Assembly (NCBI RefSeq): GCF_007828035.1
Contig: NZ_VITV01000001.1
Location: 434,001 to 498,000, forward strand
Direction: 5' to 3'
Source of the DNA: Nitrospirillum amazonense
Lineage (GTDB): Bacteria > Pseudomonadota > Alphaproteobacteria > Azospirillales > Azospirillaceae
Length of the DNA: 64,000 bases
The notes under the pieces are model-generated. The model did no database searches and was not told where the DNA came from. It saw only the letters and a list, made by a program, of their open reading frames with translations. Below are positions 6,906-16,249 of this stretch, piece by piece. The position numbers and the translations under genes were made by a program. Within the stretch, counting starts at the first letter, position 1. Every line of letters begins with the position of its first letter.

Positions 6906-8915
6906 ATGACGATGGGCAAGGGCGCGGCGTGCGCGGTGGCCGCCTTGGGTTTGGCGTTGACGCTGGCGGGGCCAATGGCGGCACCGGTGGCCCTGGCCCA
7001 AGGGGCGGCCCAGGGGGCCGCGCAACAGGGGCAGGACAAGCCCTACAGCGTGCCGGAACACTACACCAAGTATGAGTACCGCATTCCCATGCGCGACGGC
7101 GTGGAGCTGTTCACCGTCGTCTATGTGCCCAAGGACCAGTCCAAGACCTATCCCTTCCTAATGGTGCGCACGCCCTATGGTGTCGGCGCCCGGGTGGGCA
7201 GGGAGCTGTGGTACGGCAGCGAGGCCTATCCCAAGCAGCTGGGCCCGTCACCGGACTTCGACAAGTCCGGCTACATCTTCGTCTTCCAGGATGTGCGCGG
7301 CCGTTTCATGTCCGGCGCCAGCTGGGTGGAAATGCGGCCGCACATCGACGTCAAGAAGTCCAAGACGGACACGGACGACAGCAGCGACATGCACGACAGC
7401 GTGGATTGGCTGCTGAAGAACGTGCCGGGCAACAACGGCAAGGTCGGCATCTGGGGCATCAGCTACCCGGGCTTTTTCACCTCGGCCAGCATCATCGACA
7501 GCCATCCGGCCATCAAGGCGGCCTCGCCCCAGGCGCCGGTGACGGACCTGTACATGGGCGACGACGCCTATCACGGCGGCGCCTACATGCTGGCGGCCAA
7601 CTTCAGCTTTTACGCCGCGTTCAAGCCGCAGAAGAACCCGACCACGGAACCGCGCGGCTGGTCGGACTATGATTTCGGCACCACCGACGGTTATGACTTC
7701 TACCTGAGGAAGGGCAGCTTGGCGCAGATCAGCGACCTGTTCAGCAAGGAGGACGGGATCAACTGGCGCGAAATGGTGGACCACCCCACCTACGACGATT
7801 ACTGGAAGCCGCGCGCCATCGCCCCGCACCTGAAGAACATCAAGGCCGCCGTGCTGACCGTGGGCGGCTGGTTCGACGCGGAGGATCTGCACGGCCCCTT
7901 CACCACCTACAACGCCATCGAGGCGCAGAACCCCGGCACGCCCAACAACCTGGTGATCGGCCCGTGGGTGCACGGCGGCTGGGCCCGGTCCTACGGCCGC
8001 AAGCTGGGCGCGGTCGACTTCGCCTCAGACACCGGCGATTATTACCGCAAGAACATCCTCTTCCCCTTCTTCGAACAACACCTGAAGGGTGCGCCCGACC
8101 CCAAGCTGGCCAAGGCCACGGTGTTCGAGACGGGAACCAACGTCTGGCGCCAGTATGCCTCCTGGCCGCCCAAGCAGGCGCAGACCCGCACCCTGTACCT
8201 GCAGCCCGGCGGCGGCCTGGCCTGGACGGCGCCGACGGCCAAGAACGGGACCAAATTCGACGAATACGTCAGCGACCCGGCCCATCCCGTGCCCTACGTC
8301 GGCTACGTCACCACCGACGTGCCCAAGGAGTACATGGTGGCCGACCAGCGCTTCGCCACGACCCGGCCGGATGTGCTGGTCTACCAGACCGCCCCGCTGG
8401 AGAACGACGTCACCATCGTCGGGCCGGTGTCGCCCAAGCTGTTCGTCTCCACCTCGGGCACCGACAGCGACTGGGTGGTGAAGCTGATCGATGTCTATCC
8501 GCAGGAGCTGCCGCCCGGCCAGGCCGGTGGGGCGGAGGGATCGACCGACCCCAAGGCCGACGTGCCGCCGCCGTCGGTCGATCTGGGCGGATACCAGCAG
8601 CTGGTGCGCGGCGATCCGCTACGGGGCAAATTCCGCAACAGCTTCGAAAAGCCGGAACCCATGGTGCCGGACCAGGTTACGCCCATCCGCTACGCCCTGG
8701 CCGACGTCAACCACACCTTCCGCCGCGGCCACCGCATCATGGTGCAGATTCAAAGCAGCTGGTTCCCGCTGACCGACCGCAACCCGCAAACCTTCGTCGA
8801 TATCCCCAACGCCAAGCCGGAGGACTTCAAGGCCGCGCGCGAACGCGTCTACCGCAGCCCCGACTACCCGTCGGCACTGGAGGTGCGGGTGATGCCGGGG
8901 GTGGGCGCGCCCTGA
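6906..8915 (+). CDS. Secreted CocE/NonD-family (S15-like) hydrolase
   Basis: A 669-residue hydrolase with a signal peptide (GKGAACAVAALGLALTLAGP onward). The N-terminal alpha/beta-hydrolase domain begins YEYRIPMRDGVELFTVVYVP and carries the nucleophile in VGIWGISYPGFFTSASI (Ser of GISYPG). Acid and base candidates are in VGGWFDAEDLHGPF and GPWVHGGWARSYGRKL. The C-terminal PepX_C jelly-roll includes VKLIDVYPQ and LADVNHTFRRGHRIMVQIQSSWFP. Members cleave esters, cocaine, glutaryl-beta-lactams or peptides; the substrate here is unknown. ATG 6906 is preferred to 6879 for signal-peptide length. The gene ends five bases from a convergent gene. Confidence 0.92.
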   Translation: MTMGKGAACAVAALGLALTLAGPMAAPVALAQGAAQGAAQQGQDKPYSVPEHYTKYEYRIPMRDGVELFTVVYVPKDQSKTYPFLMVRTPYGVGARVGRELWYGSEAYPKQLGPSPDFDKSGYIFVFQDVRGRFMSGASWVEMRPHIDVKKSKTDTDDSSDMHDSVDWLLKNVPGNNGKVGIWGISYPGFFTSASIIDSHPAIKAASPQAPVTDLYMGDDAYHGGAYMLAANFSFYAAFKPQKNPTTEPRGWSDYDFGTTDGYDFYLRKGSLAQISDLFSKEDGINWREMVDHPTYDDYWKPRAIAPHLKNIKAAVLTVGGWFDAEDLHGPFTTYNAIEAQNPGTPNNLVIGPWVHGGWARSYGRKLGAVDFASDTGDYYRKNILFPFFEQHLKGAPDPKLAKATVFETGTNVWRQYASWPPKQAQTRTLYLQPGGGLAWTAPTAKNGTKFDEYVSDPAHPVPYVGYVTTDVPKEYMVADQRFATTRPDVLVYQTAPLENDVTIVGPVSPKLFVSTSGTDSDWVVKLIDVYPQELPPGQAGGAEGSTDPKADVPPPSVDLGGYQQLVRGDPLRGKFRNSFEKPEPMVPDQVTPIRYALADVNHTFRRGHRIMVQIQSSWFPLTDRNPQTFVDIPNAKPEDFKAARERVYRSPDYPSALEVRVMPGVGAP

Positions 8916-8919
8916 GCCG

Positions 8920-9753
8920 TCAGCGCCGAGCGGGCGCGCGCCGCAGGTCGTCGATCAGTGGCACGATGGCCAGCAGCAAAAGCAGCAGGGCCAACGGCAC
9001 GGTCACGGAAAAGCCGATGGCCTTGAAGCCCAGGGCGCCCAGCACCCCGCCGATGAAGAACGACCCGACCAGGCTGGACAGCAGGCGCAGCTTGGCTAGG
9101 TCGGCGTGGACGCGGGTGGCGTCCTGGCCGGCGGCCCTGACGGCGTCCGGCGCCCGCCGGTTCCAATAGAGCATCTTGCCCAGCTCGATTCCGATATCCG
9201 TCACCATCCCCGTCAGGTGAGTGGTGCGGATGCGGGCGCGGGATATCTTGGTGATGATGGCGTTCTGCAGACCCATGATGAAGCACAGCAGCGGCACGGC
9301 CACGTCCAGGAAATAGGGAACCGCAGGGCGCAGCACGCCCAGCGCGCCGAAAAGCAGCAGCAGGGCGGCCTCAAGCAACAGGGGCAAGGCGTACTGGCTG
9401 GTGTTGGCCCGGCGCCGGCCCCAGTTGATCAGGATGGCGGAACAGGCGGCGCCGGCCAGGAAGGCGCCCAGGGCGCGCAGCCCCATCAGAACCATGTCGG
9501 TGGCGCCCAGCACCAGGTTGTCGGCCAGGCCCGACACCACCCCCGACATGTGCGACGTGTACTGACCCACCGCCAGGAACCCCCCGGCATTGGTCATGCC
9601 GGCGACGAAGCACAAGGCCACGGCCAGCTGCGTATCCTCCCGGTCGCCGCGTTCCGGCGCGATCAGGCGTCGCAGACGGTCCAGCGGCCCCGCAGGGCCC
9701 GGCCGCCGGGCGCCGTCGTCAAAGGAGGAAACGCTGGCGTAAGTCTTGTCCAT
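8920..9753 (-). CDS. DUF1275 (YoaK-family) membrane protein
   Basis: A 277-residue inner-membrane protein with about six hydrophobic segments. The family start of the first helix, LAVALCFVAGMTNAGGFLAVG, is followed by the signature YTSHMSGVVSGLADNLVLG and then ISRARIRTTHLTGMVTDIGIELG, typical of PF06912. The family has no proven function; a transporter role is suspected. ATG 9753 (MDKTYASV) is preferred to the in-frame GTG at 9762. The C-terminus ends in an arginine-rich tail. It follows hscB on the same strand after about 100 bases. Confidence 0.9.
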   Translation of the reverse strand: MDKTYASVSSFDDGARRPGPAGPLDRLRRLIAPERGDREDTQLAVALCFVAGMTNAGGFLAVGQYTSHMSGVVSGLADNLVLGATDMVLMGLRALGAFLAGAACSAILINWGRRRANTSQYALPLLLEAALLLLFGALGVLRPAVPYFLDVAVPLLCFIMGLQNAIITKISRARIRTTHLTGMVTDIGIELGKMLYWNRRAPDAVRAAGQDATRVHADLAKLRLLSSLVGSFFIGGVLGALGFKAIGFSVTVPLALLLLLLAIVPLIDDLRRAPARR

Positions 9754-9857
9754 GCCCCGCACCCGGTGGCTGCCGGGCGGCCCAGGCGCCGCCCATCCCC
9801 AAACATAGCGCCCGAGGGCGGGGGGTGATCAAGGATGGGGATCGACGGGGGCGTGTC

Positions 9858-10538
9858 TCAATCCAGGTCAGGCGGCGTCACGGCGCCCAGCGCCTCACCC
9901 AGCTGCTGGCACAGGGCCAGGCGCTCGGCCAGTGCCGGCACGGCGGCGAGGTTGTCGTTGTGGAAGGCTGCGGACAGGTCCACCAGGGTGCCGGCGATGG
10001 CGCCGATGACGCCCAGGGTCGCCTGCTCCAGCTGGTCCTCATCCACCGGGTTGGCGGCGTGCAGTTCCGCCACCTGGGCCGCCAGATCAGCCATGTCGGC
10101 ATCCTCCGGCCCCTTGCCCGGCGTGCCCGGCAGGTCGCCGTCCGGGCGCACCAAGTCCAGGAGATAGCGGGCGCGGGCCGCGGGATCGCGCAGGGTGGCG
10201 TAGGCCTGTTCCACCGCCTGGCGGTGCCGGTCGGCCAAGGCGCGTTCCTGGGGCCCGCGCGACTTCAGCCGTTCCGGATCCAGGATGCGGATGAAGCCGG
10301 TCCGCTGGCGGTCCAGCACCGCGCGCTCAACATCGAAGCGGCGTTCCAGATTCAGGCGTGCGAAGGCGTCCAGGTCGGCCGGCGGCTGGATGGAGCCGCA
10401 GTTGTGGCAGAACAGCGCCCGGCCGGAGACCGGCTTGCCACAGGCCCAGCAATCCCCCATGCCGCCCGGCACCACGCCGGAGACACCCTGTCCCGCTCCG
10501 TTCTGCGGGGCTTTGTTCCCACCACTACCTTCGGCCAT
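9858..10538 (-). CDS. hscB: HscB-like Fe-S co-chaperone with a degenerate HPD motif
   Basis: The protein has an N-terminal zinc-ribbon-like CWAC...CHNC pair, then the J-domain (DAFARLNLERRFDVERAVLD onward) and the C-terminal HscB three-helix domain (DMADLAAQVAELHAANPVDE onward). HscB normally delivers IscU to the HscA ATPase. The J-domain helix III onset EQAYATLRDPAARARYLLDL aligns well, but the invariant HPD tripeptide reads D-P-E (ILDPERL where YHPDKF is expected), so HscA stimulation is doubtful. The start is uncertain: ATGs at 10580, 10538 and 10460 are all in frame. It lies downstream of the cysteine desulfurase; iscU, iscA and hscA are absent nearby. Confidence 0.85.
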   Translation of the reverse strand: MAEGSGGNKAPQNGAGQGVSGVVPGGMGDCWACGKPVSGRALFCHNCGSIQPPADLDAFARLNLERRFDVERAVLDRQRTGFIRILDPERLKSRGPQERALADRHRQAVEQAYATLRDPAARARYLLDLVRPDGDLPGTPGKGPEDADMADLAAQVAELHAANPVDEDQLEQATLGVIGAIAGTLVDLSAAFHNDNLAAVPALAERLALCQQLGEALGAVTPPDLD

Positions 10539-10619
10539 GCGCCCGCCTACCCCTGCTTCACCCCGCCCCCGGGGAGTCATACCCTAGCCCGGCCTTCTTA
10601 AGCCAGCCGGGGCGCAACC

Positions 10620-11789
10620 CTACTGCTGCCGCACCGTCTGCGAAATGACAGACTGCCTATCCTGTGGCGATAGATGGGCCTGCTGTGCCGCCGGTGCCGG
10701 CGCACGACGGCCGTGCAGAGCCGTCCAGGCGTCGGCGAACTGGTGCACCTCATCTTCGGTGGTCGACCAGCCCAGGCTGACGCGGATGGCGCAACCGGCC
10801 AGATCCGGGCCCATTCCCATGGCCGCCAGCACGTGGGAAGCCGCAACCTTGCCGCTGGAACAGGCGGAGCCACTGCTGACGGCATAGCCCGCCAGATCCA
10901 GCGCCATCACCTGCGTTTCCCCCCGCCAGCCGGGCGTCACCAGGCAACTGGTATTGGCCACGCGCTCCGCCCTGGCGCCGGCCACGACCAATTCCGGCGC
11001 CGCCGCCCGCAGGCGCGCCTCCAACCCGTCGCGCAAGACCGCCAGCCGGTTGAAGGCGCCGGCGTCGCAGGCCGCCGCCGCCGCGCCGAAGCCGACGATG
11101 CCGGCCACGTTCTCCGTCCCCGCCCGCCGCCGCCGCTCCTGTCCGCCACCGCGCAGGATGGGGGCCAGGGGGGCGCCGTCGCGCACGGCCAGGGCGCCCA
11201 CGCCCTGGGGCCCGCCGATCTTGTGGGCGGAAACGGTCAGGTAATCGGGCGCGAGGGCGGCCCAGTCCCAGGCCAGGCGGCCCACCGCCTGGCTGGCGTC
11301 GCAATGAAACAGGGCGCCGTGGCGCCGCACCAGGGTCGCCACCTCGGCCACCGGCTGGATGACGCCGGTCTCGTTGTTCACCGCCATGAGCGACAGGAAG
11401 GCCGGGCGGCCGGCATTCCCCAGCATCGTGTCCAGCGCGCCCAAATCGACCACGCCATCCGGGTTGACTGGGCAGCGGCCGGCCCCCGGGGTCGCCTCCA
11501 GCACGCTGGCATGCTCGATGGCGCTGGTGATGACGGGGCGCTCGCCGGCGCTGGCCAGCGCCAGGGCGTTGGCCTCCGTCCCGCTGCCGGTGAAGATCAG
11601 GGTGGCGGGGGGGAGGTTCAGCAGTGCCGCCACCTGGCGGCGCGCCACCTCCACCCGCCGCCGCGCCTCACGCCCCTGGGCATGGACGGAGGAGGGGTTC
11701 CCCGGCAGGGACAGCGCCGCCACCATGGCCGCGACGGCCTCGGGCCGGGGCGGGCAGGTGCCGTTATGGTCGAGATAGATCGACGGCAT
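10620..11789 (-). CDS. Cysteine desulfurase, NifS/IscS type
   Basis: A 389-residue PLP enzyme that removes sulfur from cysteine as a persulfide. The start MPSIYLDHNGT matches the family N-terminus. The PLP lysine is in YLTVSAHKIGGPQG. The catalytic Cys sits in the loop VSSGSACSSGKVAASHVLAA, closer to NifS-type (SSGSACSSGKV) than to E. coli IscS. The motifs FTGSGTEANALAL and MAVNNETGVIQPV are complete. It follows cysE by 35 bases, so serine acetylation, cysteine supply and sulfur release are likely co-expressed. No scaffold protein gene is adjacent. Confidence 0.93.
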   Translation of the reverse strand: MPSIYLDHNGTCPPRPEAVAAMVAALSLPGNPSSVHAQGREARRRVEVARRQVAALLNLPPATLIFTGSGTEANALALASAGERPVITSAIEHASVLEATPGAGRCPVNPDGVVDLGALDTMLGNAGRPAFLSLMAVNNETGVIQPVAEVATLVRRHGALFHCDASQAVGRLAWDWAALAPDYLTVSAHKIGGPQGVGALAVRDGAPLAPILRGGGQERRRRAGTENVAGIVGFGAAAAACDAGAFNRLAVLRDGLEARLRAAAPELVVAGARAERVANTSCLVTPGWRGETQVMALDLAGYAVSSGSACSSGKVAASHVLAAMGMGPDLAGCAIRVSLGWSTTEDEVHQFADAWTALHGRRAPAPAAQQAHLSPQDRQSVISQTVRQQ

Positions 11790-11824
11790 CAGGGTGAACC
11801 GGTTGGAAGGGACGGTCAGGCCGT

Positions 11825-12580
11825 TCAGCAGGGTGGGCGGCCGGACTTGCCGCACTCCTCATCCCCGACGCCGGCCCGGGCCATCTGGGGGGCGATCATC
11901 TCGGGGGTGACCAAGGGGACGATGGGGGCCGCCTGCTCCAGTTCCTCGATGCGGCGGCTGAGGGTGCTGACCTGGTCGGTCAGCGCCTGCAGGGCACGGG
12001 CCACGGGGTCGGGCAGGTTGTTGCAGGGCGTGCCGTAGGCCAGGAACTGGTCCTTTTCCGTCTTGGCCTTGGCCGTGACGGCGCGGGCCGGGATGCCCAC
12101 CATGGTGGCGCCCGCGGCGACGTCGGCCACCACCACCGCGTTGGCGCCGATGCGCGCCCCCGACCCTATGGTTATGGCGCCCAGGATCTTGGCACCCGCG
12201 CCGATGATGACATTGTCGCCCACGGTGGGATGGCGCTTGCCCTTGCTGAGCGAGGTACCGCCCAGGGTGACCGCGTGATAGAGGTGGACGTTGCGGCCGA
12301 TCTCCGCCGTCTCGCCGATCACCACGCCCATGCCATGGTCGATGAAGAATCCCTCGCCTATGGTGGCGCCGGGGTGGATTTCGATGCCGGTGCCCATGCG
12401 GGCCAGGTGCGAAATGAATCGGCCCAGCGTCGGCCAGCCGTTACGCCAGCAGTGGTTGGCCAGGCGGTACAACAGCACAGCATGTAGGCCCGGATAGCAC
12501 AGCAGCACCTCCAGGGTGGAGCGCGCCGCCGGGTCGCGGGCTTTAATACCCTCGATCTCTTCTTGAAGACGCTTGAACAC
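11825..12580 (-). CDS. cysE: Serine O-acetyltransferase CysE
   Basis: A 251-residue enzyme that makes O-acetylserine from serine and acetyl-CoA, the committed step of cysteine synthesis. The GTG start gives [20 protein letters not shown], the expected family N-terminus. The left-handed beta-helix hexapeptide repeats run from [20 protein letters not shown] through [20 protein letters not shown]. The catalytic His region [15 protein letters not shown] and the [20 protein letters not shown] loop are intact. A longer than usual C-terminal tail ([20 protein letters not shown] onward) includes a short coiled coil and may alter feedback inhibition or CysK docking. First gene of the operon with the cysteine desulfurase. 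Confidence 0.96.
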   Translation of the reverse strand: MFKRLQEEIEGIKARDPAARSTLEVLLCYPGLHAVLLYRLANHCWRNGWPTLGRFISHLARMGTGIEIHPGATIGEGFFIDHGMGVVIGETAEIGRNVHLYHAVTLGGTSLSKGKRHPTVGDNVIIGAGAKILGAITIGSGARIGANAVVVADVAAGATMVGIPARAVTAKAKTEKDQFLAYGTPCNNLPDPVARALQALTDQVSTLSRRIEELEQAAPIVPLVTPEMIAPQMARAGVGDEECGKSGRPPC

Positions 12581-12840
12581 CGATGCGCTCGCTGTGGTAT
12601 AAATCGCGCCCGGAATGGTCGTCTGCCATCATTGCAGCCTGGCCGTCCCGAGAAACGGGGGGTCAGATTGTCCGATGCGTCCGCACATGGCTCCAGGAGG
12701 CCCAGCCTTGCGATATAAGATCGCGTGCCTGCGGGGTCAAGCGATGCCAGCGCCACGGGCCTTGATGTGGCTGTTTTCCCCCCGTGCAGGTTCCAACGGT
12801 ACGGGTACCACGTTCCATACAGCAGCGGAAACGGAGCACG

Positions 12841-13497
12841 ATGCCTGAAGTCATCATCAATGGACCGGCCGGCCGGATCGAGGGGCGCTACCTTCACGGC
12901 AAGTCGACCAACGCCCCCATCGCCCTGCTGCTGCATCCGCACCCGCAGTACGGCGGGACCATGAACAACAAGGTGGTCTACACCCTGTTCCACGCCTTCG
13001 CGCAGCGCGGCTTCTCTTGCCTGCGCTTCAACTTCCGTGGCGTCGGCCGCAGCCAGGGTACCTATGACCGGGGCGAGGGCGAGCTGTCGGACGCCGCGTC
13101 GGCGCTGGATTGGCTGCAGACCTACAATCCCAACGCCACGGCCTGCTGGATCGGCGGCTTCTCCTTCGGCGCCTGGATCGGCATGCAGCTGCTGATGCGC
13201 CGGCCGGAGATCGACGGATTCGTGTCGGTGGCCCCGCCCGCCAACATGTTCGACTTCAGCTTCCTGGCGCCCTGCCCCTCCTCCGGCCTGATCGTCCACG
13301 GCGACAAGGATGAATTGGTGCCGGACGCGGCGGTGACCAAGCTGGTCAACAAGCTGTCCAACCAGCGCGACATCAAGATCGACTTCAAGAAGGTCGAGGG
13401 CGCCAACCACTTCTTCAACGACCGGTCCGACGCGTTGAATGAGGTCGTGGGCACCTACCTGGACAACAATCTGGGCAAGACGCTTGCCGCCGAATAG
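12841..13497 (+). CDS. Alpha/beta-hydrolase of the Fe-S-locus-associated family
   Basis: A 218-residue cytoplasmic hydrolase. The oxyanion region is LLLHPHPQYGGTMNNKV. The nucleophile elbow reads CWIGGFSFGAWIGMQL (Ser of GFSFG). The acid is in IVHGDKDELVPDAAV and the base in VEGANHFFNDRSDAL, completing a Ser-Asp-His triad. In many alphaproteobacteria this family sits beside iscR and cysteine desulfurase genes, which fits its divergent placement next to cysE here. The ATG at 12841 follows an A-rich stretch. Substrate unknown. Confidence 0.88.
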   Translation: MPEVIINGPAGRIEGRYLHGKSTNAPIALLLHPHPQYGGTMNNKVVYTLFHAFAQRGFSCLRFNFRGVGRSQGTYDRGEGELSDAASALDWLQTYNPNATACWIGGFSFGAWIGMQLLMRRPEIDGFVSVAPPANMFDFSFLAPCPSSGLIVHGDKDELVPDAAVTKLVNKLSNQRDIKIDFKKVEGANHFFNDRSDALNEVVGTYLDNNLGKTLAAE

Positions 13498-14398
13498 AAA
13501 CGGACCAGCGTTTTCCCGAGTACGCACCCGGCCCGGACGACGTGCCCTGGCGGCCGTTTTCCGGGTGGCGGTCCTGATATCATGCGGCATGGCGCTGGGC
13601 TATCCGCCGCCGGCGCGCGCGGTCATCGATGACGCGCCCCCACCCAACCCCACGCTGGTGATGGTCTTCGCGGAGCAGCCGCCCGTGCTGAACTGGAACC
13701 GCGAAACGCAGCAGCCCTACGGCCCCCTGGTCGACACCATGAACCGGGTGGCGGCCCGCGCCGGCCTGACCCTGGTGTGGCAGGAGCCGTGGACCCGGCG
13801 ACGGCTGCTGAACGACCTGGACTCCGGCCGCCAGCCCCTGTGCACTCTGAACTGGGCGTTGACGCCCGACCGGGCCCGCCGTTTCAAATTCACCGATCCG
13901 TTGGGGCCGGCACCGGATTGGGTGCTGCTGGTCCGGGCGAGCGACCCGCGCATCGGCACCAACCCGACGCTGGCGGACCTGCTGACCCGCCCGGACCTGG
14001 TCTTCGGCTTTTCCGACGGGTCATGGGCGGACGAACGCTACGTCCAGCCGGGGCGCCCTCACCAACCAGGGGCTGACCAACCAGGGGCCGGCCAACCAGG
14101 GGCTGCCCCCACGCCCGACGCCCCCAACCGGGAGCGGGTGCGCGGCGGCCAGAGCACCCTGGTGGCCATGGTGGCCAAGGGCCGCATCGACTTCGCCCTT
14201 ATCAACCGCCTGGCGTTGGACCGCATGCTGGCGGAACGGCACATCTCCCCGGCGGACCTGCGGATCATCCCCACGCCCGACGCCGGCCCCAGCCAGCCGG
14301 GCCGCGTCATGTGCACCCAGTCGACCGCCAGCGCCCTGATCGACCGCCTGAACCAGGCCATCGCCGAAGAGGCCCGCGTGCCCATGGCCGGCGATTGA
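13484..14398 (+). CDS. Periplasmic substrate-binding protein-like, with internal minisatellite
   Basis: A type-II periplasmic-binding-protein-like protein (SBP_bac_3 style). The core reads LVMVFAEQPPVLNWNRETQQ, GPLVDTMNRVAARAGLTLVW, then CTLNWALTPDRARRFKFTDPLG and LVAMVAKGRIDFALINRLAL. No ATG gives a convincing signal peptide. The TTG at 13484, overlapping the previous stop, yields a long basic region and the hydrophobic AAVFRVAVLISCGMALGY ending ARA. A Gln/Pro/Gly-rich insertion encoded by three 15-bp repeats interrupts the second lobe. No transporter genes adjoin. It may be co-transcribed with the hydrolase. Confidence 0.72.
   Translation: MPPNRNGPAFSRVRTRPGRRALAAVFRVAVLISCGMALGYPPPARAVIDDAPPPNPTLVMVFAEQPPVLNWNRETQQPYGPLVDTMNRVAARAGLTLVWQEPWTRRRLLNDLDSGRQPLCTLNWALTPDRARRFKFTDPLGPAPDWVLLVRASDPRIGTNPTLADLLTRPDLVFGFSDGSWADERYVQPGRPHQPGADQPGAGQPGAAPTPDAPNRERVRGGQSTLVAMVAKGRIDFALINRLALDRMLAERHISPADLRIIPTPDAGPSQPGRVMCTQSTASALIDRLNQAIAEEARVPMAGD
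14061..14105. repeat. 15-bp minisatellite, three copies, in-frame
   Basis: Units at 14061-14075, 14076-14090 and 14091-14105 (ACCAACCAGGGGCTG and two near-identical copies with one or two substitutions). The period is a multiple of three, so the reading frame is kept and a repeated Asn/Gln-Pro-Gly-Ala linker is encoded. Confidence 0.9.
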
Positions 14399-14409
14399 GG
14401 CCTTCCGCC

Positions 14410-15189
14410 TCACAGCACCATGCCGCCCGACACCTCGATGCGCTGGCCGTTGACCCAGCGGTTGGCCTCGGTCAGCAGGCCGGCGATCATGGGACCGATG
14501 TCCTCGGGCAAACCGGGACGGCCCAGGGCGGTCATATCCGACACCCGCTTGTTGACCTCGGGATTGTCGCGGACGATGCCGCCGCTGAAATCGGTCATGA
14601 CGGCGCCGGGGGCGACCGTGTTGGCGGCGATGCGGCGCTCGCCCAATTCCTTGGCCAGATAGCGCGTCAGAACCTCGACCGCTCCCTTCATGGCGGCGTA
14701 GGCGGCGCTGCCGGGAACACAGACGCGGGTCAGGCCGGTGGAAACATTCACGATGCGGCCGCCGTCGTTCATGAGGGGCAACAGCGCCTGGGTCAGGAAG
14801 AACACGCCCTTGAAATGCACGTTGTAGAGGGTGTCCAGCTCCGCTTCCGTCGTCGTGGCGATGGCGTTGTGGTGCGAGGTGCCGGCGTTGTTCACCAGGA
14901 AATCAAAGCGCTCCACGCCCCAGTCCGCCAGCAGGGCCCGCACCTGGTCGACGAAGCTGCCGAAGGTGACGGGCGCACCGGTGTCGAGCCGCAGGGCCGC
15001 CGCCTTGGCGCCCAGCCCTTCGACCGCCGCCACCACCTTGTCCGCCTCAGCCCCATTGGCGTGATAGGTGAAGATCACGTCCATGCCGTCGCGGGCCAGG
15101 GCCAGGACGGTACTGCGGCCCAGGCCACGGCTGCCACCCGTCACGATCGCCACCTTGCCCTTTGACACCACTGAATTTTCCAAGGTCAT
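14410..15189 (-). CDS. Short-chain dehydrogenase/reductase (SDR)
   Basis: A 259-residue classical SDR. The cofactor motif VTGGSRGLGRSTV is followed by the structural motif FLVNNAGTSHHN. The catalytic residues are Ser in NVSTGLTRV and Tyr/Lys in AAYAAMKGAVEVLTRYLAKE. The C-terminal RWVNGQRIEVSGGMVL is typical of 3-oxoacyl-ACP-reductase-like members, and the Arg after the second Gly of the motif favours NADPH. Substrate unknown. It is divergent from an AraC-family regulator at 15347, the usual arrangement of a locally controlled SDR. Confidence 0.9.
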   Translation of the reverse strand: MTLENSVVSKGKVAIVTGGSRGLGRSTVLALARDGMDVIFTYHANGAEADKVVAAVEGLGAKAAALRLDTGAPVTFGSFVDQVRALLADWGVERFDFLVNNAGTSHHNAIATTTEAELDTLYNVHFKGVFFLTQALLPLMNDGGRIVNVSTGLTRVCVPGSAAYAAMKGAVEVLTRYLAKELGERRIAANTVAPGAVMTDFSGGIVRDNPEVNKRVSDMTALGRPGLPEDIGPMIAGLLTEANRWVNGQRIEVSGGMVL

Positions 15190-15346
15190 CGCTCATCTCC
15201 GTGCGAATGGGTGTTGACCTGGAAGATAGGCGCCGGCCCGTTTCGCTTGAATGCCGGAACCCCGCTAGTTCTTGCCTGATCCTGCTCGGCTTCCCACTTC
15301 CTGACGCAACGGCCCCCAAGCGGGGCGCCAAGCGAGAGTATGGGAC

Positions 15347-16249
15347 ATGTTGGACGCCCTGGTTGAGGCGGTGACCCGCTATACGGACGCGCAAAGCGGA
15401 ACCAGCCCCTATCCCACCGCCATCGACGGCTTCATCGTCATGCGCACCAACCAGCAGAAGCCGCCTTCGCACATCATCCACAAGCCGGCCCTGTGCCTGG
15501 TGGTTCAGGGCGCCAAATGGACGGCCTTCGGCGACCGGCGCTATCATTACCGTGCCGGACAGGCCCTGATGGTCAATGTGGAGATGCCGGCCTCCGGCCA
15601 GGTCAGCGAGGCCAGCCCGGACAAGCCCTACCTGGGCATCGTCATCCAGCTGGACCTGGGCATCCTGCGTGAGGTGTGGGAGGGGCTGGACAATCCCCTG
15701 CCCGTCAGCGACGCCACCGGGCCCGGCGTCTTCGTCACCGACTTCGACGGCCCCCTGGCCGACTGCGCCCTGCGCGCCGTGCGCCTGCTGGACCGGCCCC
15801 AGGCCATTCCGGTGCTGTATCCCACCATCATGCGCGAGATCTGCTACTGGCTGCTGAGCGGCCCGCATGGCGCGGAGGTCGCGCGCATGACCTTGGCCCA
15901 GAACCACACCCAGCGTGTCATCAACGCCATCCACATGCTGCGGGCGCGCTACACCGACGCCATCCGGGTGGACGAGCTGGCGGCCGTCGCCCAGCTCAGC
16001 CCCTCCGCCTTTCACCGGCATTTCAAGGCCCTGACCTCCATGACGCCGCTGCAGTACCAAAAGCGGCTGCGCCTGCTGGAGGCGCGGCGCCTGATGGTCT
16101 CGGGCGCGGCCAACGTCGAGGACGCGGCCTTCCAGGTCGGATACGAAAGCCCGTCGCAGTTCAGCCGCGAATACGCCCGCATGTTCGGCGCGCCGCCCCG
16201 GCGCGACACGGAAGCGTTGCGCCGGCTGGAAGGCAGCCGGGCGGCCTGA
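15347..16249 (+). CDS. AraC-family transcriptional regulator
   Basis: A 300-residue regulator with an N-terminal AraC_N-type cupin domain ([40 protein letters not shown]) and a C-terminal double helix-turn-helix: [20 protein letters not shown] and [20 protein letters not shown]. AraC_N regulators commonly activate a neighbouring oxidoreductase gene in response to alcohols or aldehydes. Here the SDR at 14410-15189 is divergent, with a 157-base shared intergenic region containing the likely operator. The ATG at 15347 is preceded by GCGAGAG. Confidence 0.93.
   Translation: MLDALVEAVTRYTDAQSGTSPYPTAIDGFIVMRTNQQKPPSHIIHKPALCLVVQGAKWTAFGDRRYHYRAGQALMVNVEMPASGQVSEASPDKPYLGIVIQLDLGILREVWEGLDNPLPVSDATGPGVFVTDFDGPLADCALRAVRLLDRPQAIPVLYPTIMREICYWLLSGPHGAEVARMTLAQNHTQRVINAIHMLRARYTDAIRVDELAAVAQLSPSAFHRHFKALTSMTPLQYQKRLRLLEARRLMVSGAANVEDAAFQVGYESPSQFSREYARMFGAPPRRDTEALRRLEGSRAA

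Noticed and set aside
10243-10320. Frameshift as the cause of the lost HPD motif in HscB
   Set aside because: The alignment is in register on both sides of DPE; only substitutions are needed.
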